From NCBI GenBank assembly GCA_018806985.1, contig JADANN010000441.1, positions 202,446 to 266,445 of the forward strand: a stretch of DNA of 64,000 nt. The letters are read 5' to 3'. The position numbers and the translations under genes are program-made. This document shows, in pieces, positions 11,070 through 21,172 of the stretch; position 1 is the stretch's first letter, and each line of letters starts with the position of its first letter. The notes beneath the pieces are model-generated. The model worked only from the letters and a program-made list of their open reading frames with translations. It was not told the DNA's origin and made no database searches. Source of the DNA: Angiostrongylus vasorum (taxonomy: Eukaryota; Nematoda; Chromadorea; Rhabditida; Metastrongylidae).

Positions 11070-11212
11070 GGATAAAAAAACACTGAAAAAATCACCTTCT
11101 CAGAACCTGGGACCCACATAAAACAAGAGAGTTATGCTTCGATAGAAAGCGCAGAACAACATTTCATGGCGAACACTATCGATAGCCGGCATAGGTCGAG
11201 TGCGGCGACTGA
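11070..11212 (-). pseudogene. Dynein pseudogene: AAA3 P-loop block
   Basis: After acceptor TCTACAG: PMPAIDSVRHEMLFCAFYRS, then with a frame change LVLCGS.. and GSEKV. Family: .[34 protein letters not shown]. The P-loop itself is split by a small deletion and GSGKT is altered to GSEKV, so this ATP site could not work. Confidence 0.78.
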
Positions 11213-12009
11213 GCTGTAGAAGGAATCATTTCAGCAAGACACATTACAACTTGATGGTAAAACGGATAGGAAAAGCGTGTAACACACATTCATGCTCCAT
11301 AACTGGCACGCGCCTCAACGACGGTGGCCACTCACCATTGAGTTTTGCCTCGAAGTCCATCAATGGAGCCTAAACGAGTAACATGCTCCTTCTTTAATAG
11401 ATAGCTATGTTACTTCGTTATAAAAATGTTTACAACTCTAGCCGTTCCAATTAGGGTTAGAAAACTATGATCCTAAGAAATTCGAACCGTGTCATGGAAG
11501 TATAAAAGAAAAGAACTAGACATCAGACGAAATGTGTCACAACCACATATCAAACAAGGACATAACACCGAATAACAGTGAAAGAATCTGCGCGTTCACT
11601 TAACTGCTGGCTTGTAAGCGATGAAAGAAATGTGCAACTAAGAATGGAATCGCTCAAACGTTGGTGACATTTCCATTTACCATTACTAGTGAACGCCCAA
11701 ATCTGATCTGCGTGTAAGGAAGAAAGTCTTTAAACGAGTGGCGCTAATTGCGTTTTAATGCTCCTAATGAAACCAATCGAATGGAGCATTAACCTGGAAA
11801 AAGGGTTGAAGTACTCTGATTAATGATTTTACGAATAGAGTAGTCACTGCAAAAAAGTGACGATAGCAGACGTTGTTGAGTGGAAACCATGATATGATCA
11901 AGATCGTGAGAGAAAGTGAATAACAGTGGTACAAGACTATATAAAATGAGATAAACTTTCTTTCATTTCTATATGAGATTAGCAGAAAGTAAAGTAGGAA
12001 AAAACTTCG

Positions 12010-12290
12010 ACCTGGAGAAAAGCTTCGCCGAAGAGCAGCAGCAGCTTGCTTCTGCATGAGAGCAGATCTTCCTGGAGCGGCATATTCAGCAATTAACACA
12101 TCGCTTTCAATGGACATCCTTGTCAGAACCTAATGACAGTTCATTCAAGAAAAATGACTCAGTACTAGCATCTACTCGTTGCATACCTCTCCGCTGAACC
12201 AATCCACGCCATAACGAGAAACTGTGGCAAGAGAAACGCTTTTCAGATTAGCAACTTGGAAAATATTCATACCTGCATTGAGGATGCATT
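12010..12290 (-). pseudogene. Dynein pseudogene: AAA2 end and AAA2-AAA3 linker
   Basis: Block 12192-12290: IFQVANLKSVSLATVSRYGV, DWFSGE, donor GTATGC; family MFEVQDLK.A.LATVSRCGMVWFSE. Block about 12010-12130: RMSIESDVLIAEYAAPGRSA, LMQKQAAAALRRSF; this fits the variable linker by position and is less certain. The intervening AAA2 Walker B exon (family FDGDVDPEW) was not found. Confidence 0.75.
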
Positions 12291-12599
12291 GAACTAAATT
12301 AGTTCAAAACAATAGTGAAGCTGCATTAACATTAACGAAAAATATTAAAAACTATTTGAGCTAAGTCAACAGAACGATGAACAAGATAGAAAGACAGAGT
12401 GATAGCAACTAAAATGTTATTAAAGACTAACGTTGCAGTGGTATTATCTACAGTATTGCCCGCCACAAACTGTACTATTTTCCTAGATAAGCAGAAAACT
12501 TTTTATAAATTTAAGCTATGAAGGTCTGTAATCCGCCACGACTTTTGAACAGTAATGTAAACTAATGCCTAATAAGAGAAAAGAATAAAACCACTTACC

Positions 12600-12945
12600 T
12601 TCTGATAATGGAAGGGAACATTCCAGTCTATTGCCTTGTGTTTGGATCCAAAACTCCATGCAGTGCATCCTCACTCATCGCTTTTCCATCGGTGATATCT
12701 GCAACACCTTCCACCTTTTCATGGCGTTCAAGTGCTTTCTTCAGAACTTTCCAAAATATACTTTTTTCCACTGCCACTTACATCAACAAGCATTAGACCA
12801 CGGTTCGAATTGGTGATCTGTTGTTCGGAATTGGTGATAAAGTTGAAGAACTTTCCAACCTATGCTGCTCCCAATTCTCCGGTCACGTCCGCGTGACACG
12901 GCATCAGTTAGTCACACATTTGAGCAATGTGTTGTCGCAGCCTAG
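12600..12945 (-). pseudogene. Dynein pseudogene: AAA2 Walker A blocks
   Basis: Reads LRQHIAQMCD, stop, ..GELGAA, stop where the family has Trp, VGK, then [13 protein letters not shown], a frame change, [39 protein letters not shown], stop (Trp in the family), TGMFPSIIRR and a perfect donor GTAAGT. Family: GLM.VGPSGSGKS.AWRVLLKALE...GVEGVAH.IDPKA...LYG.LDPNTREWTDGLF. Three stops and a frameshift. Confidence 0.9.
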
Positions 12946-13034
12946 AAAACAGGAATTCGCACAAAGAAAGAGAGTCGATATTGAGTAGAAATTAACAGTC
13001 AGTATTAAAATGAAGACAACAACAAAAAAACTAC

Positions 13035-13403
13035 TCACTCCATCATTTCATTGGCACCGAAGGTAAAACATTTGACAATAATGGAAAGAGCAGAGCGATA
13101 TCCTCGCTTACAAGTCTGAGTACCAGGTTCTCGTAGGCGAATTGAATGATCGTCTAAAAAAACCACTTGAAGAAAAATGAAAAACACTTGTATACCATCA
13201 AACCGACAGCAGAGAGGAAGACCTTGCTGCTCAGTGACATCCTTTAATGCAGCAGCTCCAACTTTGCCAAGCTTTTTGCGTTTAACATTTCCCGCTAACA
13301 CTAAGAGGTATTTCAAAACGCTGAGACCGAAATCATGGTGACACTGAGCCGAGAGTTGCTCTTGGCAGAGGTTGTAAAATAAACAGCAACGTAAACATTT
13401 ATG
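13035..13403 (-). pseudogene. Dynein pseudogene: end of AAA1 and start of AAA2
   Basis: Block 13200-13403: [39 protein letters not shown]. Family: F..LC.EQLSSQ.HYDFGLRALK.VLVSAGNVKRE. Block 13035-13157 after a TTTTTTTAG acceptor: [28 protein letters not shown], then a shift into GANEMME and donor GTGAGT. Family: ILIQSVCETMVPKLV.EDI.LLF.LLSDVFPG. One frameshift near the end. Confidence 0.88.
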
Positions 13404-15020
13404 AAACCGTCTTTGTTGGGAATATGAAAAACAAGTAGACTACACAATGCCATTTACTAAATTTCTAATTTGTTGCTTAATATGATTTCCAAAAAACTAA
13501 AAGACCTACATAAACAATGAGACAATATTGTTTGCAAGCGTTTCGACCGTACGGAAACCCTGCGAGAACAACATAACTTCAGCAATGAGCTATCGGTCAG
13601 GTGTCACTGCCAAACTTCGGAACAACTAGAAAAAGACAATAAACATATATGTCTACGAATATGAGTAGCAAGTATGATCGAAATAGCTGAGAGAAAGGCG
13701 AAACGAAGGACAAGCATGGGGTGGTAGTGAACGTTTTATCCCTTGGAAAAGGCAACAGCACGTCCGATCCCCACCACAGACACCTGCTGTCCGGATTTTG
13801 CAAACACCTCAGCATCACTGTGGTTATACCTCACACAACACCCTGCCGTGACAAATTGTAATAGCCAGTAAGTAAAAAAAGTTCAGAACCCATCTTCCTT
13901 GTATCAACTGGTCCGAACGGAAAACCTCCGAACCCAAATCACCTATTAATATGATAATTGACGGATTTGCAGACAACCCTATAAGTACGATGCTTTAACG
14001 AAGAAATTGGCTCAAGTAGAAGTGACTTTTTTTTTTGGGCACATATTCTACAAGATTGGTGAGGCACTAGTGGATGTCCCGAATTTCAAAAAAAGAGAAG
14101 TTTTACAGATTTGGGCTTGAATCATATACCACTTCAGGGGAATTCGTGGCATCGTTTCTTATTGCGTCCAGTTTGGTTTCGATTTATGAAGAGTCCTATT
14201 CCTCTGCATCCAAAACACCAGAATAATCTCCACCAACATGCGCAGGCAAGACGACTAGGCTAATGCCTTTCGTGAAAAAATAATCCCGCCAAGTGCTTTC
14301 GATTTTGTCCTACACCCATGTGTCCGCGTCAATTCCACCACTTCGACTGAACATCTTTATTAGTCTTTCACATCAAAAGAAAATGAGTCTGTTAACTGTT
14401 TCTCAGAAGCCACTGCAGCTCATAGGAGTGTAGTAGTCCCAGGTGGTGGCCTGGCACGTAAACAAGTTTCCACCCACATATACGTTATTGGACACCTCGA
14501 CACCGAAGTAGTAAAGGTCAATCAAGCAGAAAGTACAGGATCAGACAAACTAAGAATCAAAATAGTAGTATTAGTCGTCATGCTGAGTTCTTGTTAATAA
14601 CACAGTTTCTCTGGACACTCATGCTTCGAGAATCAAGAAAATCGCAGCTAACGATGGATGAGTCCCATGGTACCGATCACTACAAAGATAGATTCCATGA
14701 TTCCATATCAGATCCGATCACAGATTGTCCCATGCAAGGATTCAACAACGGCACAAGATCAAATTAAAAGCTTCCTCATTCAAGGAAAAAAAACTCGCGA
14801 ATAACTAGCACATTCTGAACGGGCTCCTTTTCTTAGGCGACCGTTAGTATGATAGAACACCTCCTCAACTGTACGATGTTGTTCGTCGACAATCTCCAAA
14901 TTTACAGAAGGCAGATGATGAATTAAGTGCAAATTGCATCAAATCGCATCTCCATTACCCACGAATTGATGAAGCCCTAGTGAACGATGATGGAATTCTT
15001 CCTACTGCCCAACGCAACAA
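13404..15020. other. Pseudogene intron space, no exon recognised
   Basis: The AAA1 Walker A and B exons of dynein are expected between here and 18.5 kb but I could not read them. A possible decayed hammerhead-like segment lies near 13525-13560 on minus (CCGTACGGTCGAAACGC). A minus frame near 14430-14520 (YVGGNLFTC..) is open but unsupported. Confidence 0.4.
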
Positions 15021-15240
15021 GGGCGCGTGTGGCGCAGTGTGGACGCGCCACTGCGACAAACACATGGGATTGATCTCCGTACCCATGGCCCACGAAGCCC
15101 TCCATCCCTACGGAGCCGCGAGTCATTGTAAAGGCCAGATATGCATTCAGTCACCTCCAACGATACTTAATGAAGTAAAATGTATGGCGCATCCCTCAAG
15201 GATTGATCAACGCCAAGAGCTTTATCCTTTTTAGCTTTTT
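15021..15240 (+). repeat. tRNA-derived SINE, family A, copy 3
   Basis: GGGCGCGTGTGGCGCAGTGTGG head, GGGATTGATCTCC box B region, GATATGCATTCAGTCACCTCC body, CAACGCCAAGAGCTTTATCC end. The middle is shortened relative to other copies. Lies just 5' of the PLE fragment. Confidence 0.75.
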
Positions 15241-15334
15241 TTTATGCCCGACGCAACAAAGAATTAACGAGTTCGTGCGCGCATGAACCATATGCGGTTC
15301 ATTCCCCATCTTTGCTCTTGTTCCAATATATTTT

Positions 15335-15902
15335 TTGGAAAAACGTGGCCATGATAAAACCCCGTTTATGTTGCCCTTCATTAGCGATGAAGTAAGTGTG
15401 GCTATAAAACGATGCTTAAAAAAGGCAGGTCTAGAGGAATCGGTAGCGATAGTTGAAATACCACCCGATTCCTTTCGTCGTCAATTAGTTCGTAACCGAC
15501 TATATGACCGTCTATGCGAAACACAAAGTTGTATAATTTGCCCTTACGGCAAGGACGGTGACTGCATGAGTTCAGGCACGATATACCTGATCTCTTGTAA
15601 TAATTGCACAGATGAATATATTGGCGAAACCGGCAGACCTTTGTGTATCCGCATAAAAGAACACTTAGATGGCAAACGAAAAGCAAGACTAAGTACCCCA
15701 CTAGGCACGCACAGGATACAAAAAACACAGCGGAGACGATTTTGATATTAAAGTCAATATCCTCGCACGGGCTGCCAAAACACCAACGCGCAAGCTTCTA
15801 GAGACTTTTTGGATAAATACCAGGAACCCTAGAATGAACAGCAGGGAGGAATGCCCGGAGATCACACGTGATCTGGCCTCGTACCTTAGCATCGACTTTT
15901 AA
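15335..15902 (+). mobile_element. Penelope-like retroelement fragment with GIY-YIG endonuclease domain
   Basis: PLEs encode a reverse transcriptase fused to a C-terminal GIY-YIG nuclease. Only the C-terminal part is present. The frame from 15335 gives a Cys cluster (CIICPYGKDGDC), then GTIYLISCNNCTDEYIGET and GRPLCIRIKEHLDGK, the GIY-YIG core with the YIGET motif and following Arg/His-rich helix. Near 15722 a run of A causes a +/-1 frameshift; the next frame continues HSGDDFDIKVNILARAAK, LLETFWINTRNPRMNSREEC, RDLASYLSIDF and ends at TAA 15900-15902. The reverse transcriptase is absent, so this is a 5'-truncated copy with a frameshift. It sits antisense inside the dynein pseudogene, and a hammerhead-like core follows about 170 bp downstream. 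Confidence 0.85.
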
Positions 15903-16087
15903 TGTGGGGTGATGCATTTATCGACCATATGCGACTCTGATTAGCTGTTCTTCCTCAGGGGAAGGCACGTAATAAACGGTGGGGTTTTTTTCGAGAAGCT
16001 GTTGATCGCGTGATTGCTATTTAGATTTTCATCTTTCTGTATGTGTTATCGGAGCGTTTGACTTAGTAAATTGCCTGTCAATATACC

Positions 16088-16134
16088 CTTCCAGGCTCTG
16101 AAGAAGGCGAAATCCGCCGAAACGTCAGCTTTAA
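16088..16134 (+). ncRNA. Hammerhead ribozyme core downstream of PLE ORF
   Basis: Reads GGCTCTGAAGAAGGCG, AAATC, CGCCGAAACGTCAGC. It has the conserved CUGANGA box (CTGAAGA), a 4-bp stem II (GGCG/CGCC) and GAAA, followed by CGTC. Known PLEs carry minimal hammerheads at their ends. The ACGT after GAA is self-complementary, so stem III would form best in a dimer, and GTC is the likely cleavage triplet. About 40 bp further on lies CACCTCGTGTTTGCTCAACA, matching the ends of the palindromes at 2.4, 43.2 and 46.3 kb. Confidence 0.7.
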
Positions 16135-16190
16135 AGGAGTAAAGAATAAAAGGGCACCTCGTGTTTGCTCAACAAGAATATCGAGAGCTA

Positions 16191-17955
16191 TATTTTTTGT
16201 ATTCAATCGATATCTTATTGAATTCAGATATTAGCATTATGCATTACTCGAGAAAATCCACAACTTGTACCTGACAGTTCTACAAAAAAAATGGTTTCTT
16301 ACACGAGCTTGTTTTGCAGTAGAAATCTCCGCTTGAGAAGTAGCAAGCGCCGAGAATGGTACTGGTGAAGCAAAGCTGTCTCTGCTCCCTCTGAACACCA
16401 AAGAACAACACTTAGGGACACCTCTTTGCTACGAAGGTAAATCACAGAAATGACTGGTATAAGTGTATTCGCACTATAGTTGTATACTCAGTGTCACCAA
16501 AATTGTTGCTTGCAAAGTGAGCTAGGCTTTTTTTGGGTATCATTTGAACACCATGCTCTGAACAAAGCGAACCTCACCGAAAAGTTAGCAAATACATTAT
16601 TTGAACAACGTCGGATTCATTCGTCAGGAACACAGTAAGTTCTTAATCAACACCGAGGATAATGGAAACCCGTTCCTGGGAATTACTCTTCACTTTAGTG
16701 TACAAACGCCGAAATATATTCAGCATATTTTGTGAAGGTAACCAATAAAAGCTGACAACAGTAGGGTTAGAGGTGGATCAGTTTTTTCTTTTTCATCAGA
16801 CAAGAGAGTTGGTGTCCATGGATTCTCCACCACCCATGATATTGAAGGATTAGGGCACGTGGAAAAATCAAATTACAGAGCGACAGTAAACCAAACGATT
16901 AACGAAAAAATGTGGCATTATTTGTTAACCGGAACACAATGGAATGGTGCGTGGTGGATGATAAGATGCAGTTCGATGCACAACGCAATCTCCATGACAC
17001 CCTTCCAGAGCCTAAGATCCCTGACAAAGACAGCTCAAACCACATTCGCCTCTCCGAAGTTTGTGCTCTGATCAGGAGAATGGACAGATGCACAGATATA
17101 GGAAGAGCGAGCAACACTGCTAGTTTCTTCCGAGGCAAAGCCACAAGCAATACGAATCTTTCAAAAGTCACATGACAATATGCTTATAACAGCAAAGCAC
17201 CAAGCGCAGCCATCCTGTTCAAGGACGGATCATCGAGAATACCGTTGTCCAGTGTGTCTTAAAAAATACGGAGAATATCTTACTGCATATGATAATTCTC
17301 GATGAAACCTACACGACCAATAGGATGTCGGCGGAAATTAGCCTCCATAGATTACTTCCAACCCACAGCTAGGCTGACAAATTTCTTTTGAGAATCACCT
17401 TCCTCTTACGCTAAATACTTCAATTAAGAAAGTGGAAATTACTTTCAAGACCCGTAGAAGTAGCGAAAACGACACATGCAACTACTATGTTTTGAACTTG
17501 CCGGAAAAAAATGTGTCCATTTTAATGGCGCTTATTTAAATCGACCCACCCCACCCATTTTCCCTTGGCTGGCTCCAACCAATGCGAGCAATTTTCCGTC
17601 GGCTATGGACTTCCTGCTTCCTTGATAAGAAAAATATTTTCTCAACAAATAGAGGATATGAGCAGAAGATGACAGATTCGTAAAAGAGAATGTATGCTAC
17701 TATCTACTTCGTGCGCCTATAGTCCATATTGCAAAAGCGTTGTTGTCGGTATTTGTAAGTATTTTCCATTTCATCTTGAGTCCATCTCCGTTTCTTTTCC
17801 CTATCCAGCATATTCCATACAATGACCGTAGTGAATGAAATGAAATAACAACTAACTGTTGGTGAAATTGCCAGTCAACGAACTTTTTCGAGAAAAGCTT
17901 TTTTTGCAAGTATTTAAGTGCCGAGAATGTTTTTCTGGCCTTATTACTCTCATAA
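16191..17955. other. No gene assigned
   Basis: The plus-strand frame at 16912-17175 is open for 87 codons and has coding-like composition (..IRLSEVCALIRRMDRCTD..) but no family I know. Otherwise intron-like AT-rich sequence of the dynein pseudogene. Confidence 0.4.
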
Positions 17956-18235
17956 GGGGCGCGTGTGGCGCAGTGGCAGGAGGCGCCCAGCAACGCACAC
18001 GAGGAATCGATCCCCGCGCCCATGGCCCACCAAGCCTTCCATGCCTCCAGGGTCGGCAAATTGGTACTAGACTTGTCTGCGAGGATAGCAGCACTGGCTC
18101 TATACATCGGTAACCCACCGCGAGCCATTGTAAAGGCCAGATATGCAGTCAATCACCCCCCAAACGATGCTTGATGAACTAGGATGCATAGCGCATCTCT
18201 CAGGGAATGATCAACACCGCGAGCTTTATTTTTAT
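17956..18235 (+). repeat. tRNA-derived SINE, family A, copy 4
   Basis: One of the best copies: GGGGCGCGTGTGGCGCAGTG head with intact box A, CACGAGGAATCGATCCCCGC box B region, TTGGTACTAGACTTGTCTG and GATATGCAGTCAATCACC body, T-rich end after GAGCTTTA. Confidence 0.8.
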
Positions 18236-18514
18236 TTTTTATCGATTAGCTACTGAATGTATATACATAGTGCGGCAAAACAACTTTGGAACTCAGTAAA
18301 CTGAATTTGAAGACTACAGCTTTCGTGCAGGGCGGAATGGTCTAATGAACTTAACGAGAAGCTAGAAGTTTCTTCGATTCATGAAATGAAGAAGCAACCA
18401 CCGAGATATTTCTGGAGGTTCAACAAGGTGGAAAACTTATGTGAAACACTCTATATTATGTCCTTTACTCAAGAAAAGCTAAGAAGAAACGAGAAAAAAA
18501 ACAGCTGCTCAAAC

Positions 18515-18620
18515 CTTAAATGTAGAGAGTCTGCGTCGTCGTTAAAAAGCAGCGATCTGTTAGTGGTGTAGGAAGAAGCAGCTCTTGTATACCAAGATAT
18601 TCAAACCCGTAGAAGGATTG
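18515..18620 (-). pseudogene. Dynein pseudogene: start of AAA1
   Basis: Reads [29 protein letters not shown], then a stop. Family: [29 protein letters not shown]. The following P-loop exon (family GPAGTGKTE) was not found. Confidence 0.88.
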
Positions 18621-18696
18621 AACATTCGCCCTCTTCACAATGCGGCACGTGTTGTATCGGGCTGTAAAACATATTTTATCTCTATAATTTATCTTG

Positions 18697-18770
18697 CCAG
18701 AGAGCGGGAATTGATCTCATGTGTATTGCAGGGCGCCTCCGACCACTTCACCGCACACGTCCCATGTGCA
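18697..18770 (-). repeat. SINE fragment, family A
   Basis: Head only, reverse orientation: GCGGGAATTGATCTCATGTG, TTGCAGGGCGCCTCCGACCAC. Confidence 0.6.
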
Positions 18771-18884
18771 TTAATTTTGACAAAAAAACCCTGCTGACCG
18801 ATGTTCGTCTTTCCCCTCTACTCGAAGATTGATCTTTCAGCAGTAAACCAGTAAGTAGGGAGTGTTGCTAGCACCACTTGTTCT

Positions 18885-19060
18885 ACTATTACACACTTTT
18901 ACCATCGGGCGAACAAGAAATCTATTTGGTTGCTCCACCAAATCTCAGCAGTCAGTGCGATGACTTAAGCTTGGATCATTCTAATAAGATTTTGGCAACG
19001 ACGGAAAAACTACGGAAAACTTGCCGGTTGCTTATCCAGCCATTCCATTTATTCCTCAAA
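18885..19060 (-). pseudogene. Dynein pseudogene: linker blocks
   Basis: Reads MEWLDKQPAS and, after a gap with stops, IALTAEIWWSNQIDFL. Family: Y..W.DKYPAQ...L..QI.WSE.V.. . Short but in the expected order between its neighbours. Confidence 0.65.
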
Positions 19061-19104
19061 TTTTACAATGCCAATGCCCAACTTTGAGAAATGTGCTTGG
19101 GCTC

Positions 19105-19340
19105 TAAGAAGCTCTCGGCGTTAATCAATCCCTGTGGGATGCGCCATGCATTCGACTTCAGTAAGTATCGTTGGAGATGACTGAATGCATATCTGAACTT
19201 TACAATGACTCACGGTGGCCTTCCAATGTATCGAATCAGTGCTGCTATCCTCCCAGACAAGTCTGATACCAATTTGCCGACCCCGGAGGGATGGAAAGCT
19301 TTGTGGACCATGGGCGAGGAGATCGATTCCACATGTGCTT
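19105..19340 (-). repeat. tRNA-derived SINE, family A, copy 5
   Basis: Reverse orientation: CTCTCGGCGTTAATCAATCC, GCGCCATGCATTCGACTTCAG, ..GAGGAGATCGATTCCACATG. The extreme head (box A) is truncated. Confidence 0.75.
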
Positions 19341-19399
19341 GGGAGAAACCGAAAAATCGAGGAATGTAAGATAAGAAACCTGGAATTTATGGATTGTTA

Positions 19400-19545
19400 G
19401 AGATATTTCTACTCCACAGTGGTGTGTTTCATTTCAGCTTCTGGGGCCTCATTCCAATCACTGATGCGAACTGAAGCCACTGAACATCTTTGGTGTGGAC
19501 CGGCTGAACAAATTCTACTCGTTCGCCTTCTTGGCTTTGGAGAGC
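19400..19545 (-). pseudogene. Dynein pseudogene: linker block
   Basis: Reads LQSQEGERVEFVQPVHTKDV, then with a frame change DWNEAPEAEMKHTT. Family: ..S.EGE.V....PV......INEWL...E.EMR.TLA. Moderate match, supported by position. Confidence 0.65.
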
Positions 19546-19589
19546 GGTAGTCTACAAAAAAAAACTACATTACCCTTCACCAACTTCTG

Positions 19590-19900
19590 TCATGCTACAC
19601 TTAGAAAAGTCACTCCAGCAAACATCTTCTTGAGATGCTTTTGCAGAAGAGAAATGTCTTTGACACTACTCTTGATTTCTAATAAATCTTCGTCCTCGAC
19701 GAAGTAGAATCTGAACAAAGATAACTTTTTTGTCCTTTTAGCGAATTTCCAAAAATGGCATGATTTGATGAATATACCGCGGAAAAGATGACTTTTCCTT
19801 TCCACGTATTCAGCAAGTGCTTTCATGAATAACACATATGCGAGTCTACCCAGCAGACGTTGAGCTCCTTGAGAGTACTTCGCGATTGTGCGACTTTTTT
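19590..19900 (-). pseudogene. Dynein pseudogene: stem-to-linker blocks
   Basis: Reads [30 protein letters not shown], a ~60-bp intron with acceptor TTGTTCAG, then [36 protein letters not shown]. Family: QGVQRSLERLADLL.KIQKALGEYLE.ER..FPRFYFVGDEDLLEI.GNSK....LQKH.KKMFAGV. Strong match; mostly open frame. Confidence 0.92.
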
Positions 19901-19974
19901 TGTCAATCAAAAATTCCGTGGGACTACTACAATTTTCACACAAACAATGAACATAGCACCTAGAACTAACATAG

Positions 19975-20353
19975 ACCTCCCAACGGTTTCCCCCCTCATC
20001 GTAGCTAGGAGGTGTTCCTGGGTGCCGGACTGCGATGTACAGCGGGGAATTCATCCCCTGCCAGGGACTCCCAAGCTGAGAATGAGTCCGGCGTTTCCAT
20101 CAGGAAGCCTAGCTAAGAGCAAACCAATACACTACCGTCCTGTTATCAAAGTCGCGTGGTGATAAATCTCCTTCTAGTCCACAAGGGCTGCGAATGCCTG
20201 TGGTGGTGAAGACCTATGGTAAACTTTGGCCAGGCTGACAATGGAATTCCAGGGAACCGCAATGGCTTAACCCGCAAATCTCCGAGAAGTGGAGATTATG
20301 CTGCGGTCCGCACAATCAGTGAGGACGAGCCATTCAAGTAAGTAAGTAAGTAA
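19975..20353 (+). repeat. Family B repeat, copy 2
   Basis: CAACGGTTTCCCCCCTCATC head, CTAGGAGGTGTTCCTGGGTG, GGAAGCCTAGCTAAGAGCAAACC, tail AAGTAAGTAAGTAAGTAA. Inserted in a dynein intron. Confidence 0.75.
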
Positions 20354-20524
20354 TGAACATAAAAAATAAGAGCACAGATCAGTGGTTGTCTATGCCTCAA
20401 ATTGAATTATAAAGTTATGATTTCAATCCATACTGGTACACACAACGAAACTGCATACTTATTTGACATCCCGACTCTTTCAAAATCAGCTTATTTGGTA
20501 TTTAAAGACATACCCTGAAAATTG

Positions 20525-20810
20525 GGGCCCGTGTGGCGCAGTGGTCGGAGGCGCCCTGCAACACACGTAGAATCGATCCTCGCGCCCATGACCCACCAAG
20601 CCTTCCACCCTTCAGGGTGGGCAAATTGATAGCAGACTTGTCTGGGAGGATAGTAGCACTGGTTCGATACATCGGTAGGCCACCGCGAATCGTTGTAAAG
20701 GGCGGATATGCATTTAATCACCTCCAAACGATGCTTGATGGAATGGAATGCATGGCGCATCTCTCAAGGATCGATCAACGCCGAGCCTTTGGCTTTATCC
20801 TTTACTTGGA
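20525..20810 (+). repeat. tRNA-derived SINE, family A, copy 6
   Basis: GCCCGTGTGGCGCAGTGGTC head with intact box A, GTAGAATCGATCCTCGCG box B, full body, end at CAACGCCGAGCCTTTGGC. Inserted directly 3' of the dynein stem block. Confidence 0.8.
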
Positions 20811-20884
20811 AATTTGTGCACTTCCAATGGGAAATAATATAGATATCCCGCTGATCCAGAAAGGAGGCCCTCCAAGTAAACCTT

Positions 20885-21172
20885 ACGCCGTTGAACATCA
20901 ATTCAGATGTCGAACAACACACTTATTTGATCCATCTTCTCTTCATAGGAAAGAGCATTCTGAAGTCTTTTTTTATCAATTAGAAACAATCGAAGTAGTG
21001 ACACAGTAGAAACTTCCTCAAATTGCTTGTAGCACGGAGAACGCTTCACTGGAGCCAGCGATTTCTTACGTTCTTTTAATTTCGTGAATAATTCATCCCA
21101 TCCTTCGATCAGTCGCGTCTTGTTCTGATATTTTACCAGCTTAGCATCATAGGGCTGCCAAAAGTCTCTCAT
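20885..21172 (-). pseudogene. Dynein pseudogene: stem blocks
   Basis: Reads MRDFWQPYDAKLVKYQNKTR, LIEGWDELFTKLKERKKS, CYKQFEE, a ~54-bp intron (acceptor ACTTCAG), then NALSYEEKMDQISVLFDI, a stop at the conserved Trp, IDVQRRKVYLEGLLSGSA. Family: ..VNYQNKCRLI.GWDDLF.K.KEH..S...MKLSPYYK.FEE.ALSWEDKLNRI.ALFDVWIDVQRRWVYLEG.F.GSA. The most 5' dynein block I can identify. Confidence 0.92.

Larger units (their letters stand above)
5680..21172 (-). pseudogene. dhc-1: Cytoplasmic dynein heavy chain pseudogene (dhc-1/DYNC1H1-like), whole extent
   Basis: Dynein heavy chain is the AAA+ motor of the cytoplasmic dynein complex, which drives minus-end transport on microtubules. Reading the minus strand downward, I find exon-sized blocks matching the family in order: stem (20.9-21.2 kb), end of stem and linker (18.9-19.9 kb), AAA1 start (18.5 kb), AAA2 (12.6-13.4 kb), AAA3 (9.8-11.2 kb), AAA4 (8.0-9.2 kb), and start of the stalk (5.7-7.9 kb). 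Many blocks are bounded by GT..AG, so this is an unprocessed copy rather than a retrocopy. It carries many in-frame stops, several at conserved Trp positions, and frameshifts, including one in the AAA3 P-loop. The AAA1 P-loop, part of AAA2, AAA5, AAA6 and the C-terminus were not found. SINEs, two family B/A repeats and a PLE fragment interrupt it. I take it as non-functional; single-base shifts could partly be assembly errors, but the stops are too many for that. Confidence 0.88.

Noticed and set aside
18235..18400. Functional tRNA genes at the GTGTGGCGCAGTGG sites
   Set aside because: Only boxes A and B are tRNA-like; no acceptor stem closes, the body continues ~270 bp, and many near-copies exist. 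They are SINE heads.
19590..20054. 154-codon minus ORF as an intact gene
   Set aside because: It is two dynein exons plus their intron, and its 5' part runs into a family B repeat.
6174..21172. Dynein copy read as functional with stop-codon recoding at Trp
   Set aside because: Stops also replace Gln and other residues, frameshifts and motif losses accompany them, and the nearby Tudor gene reads normally with TGG for Trp.
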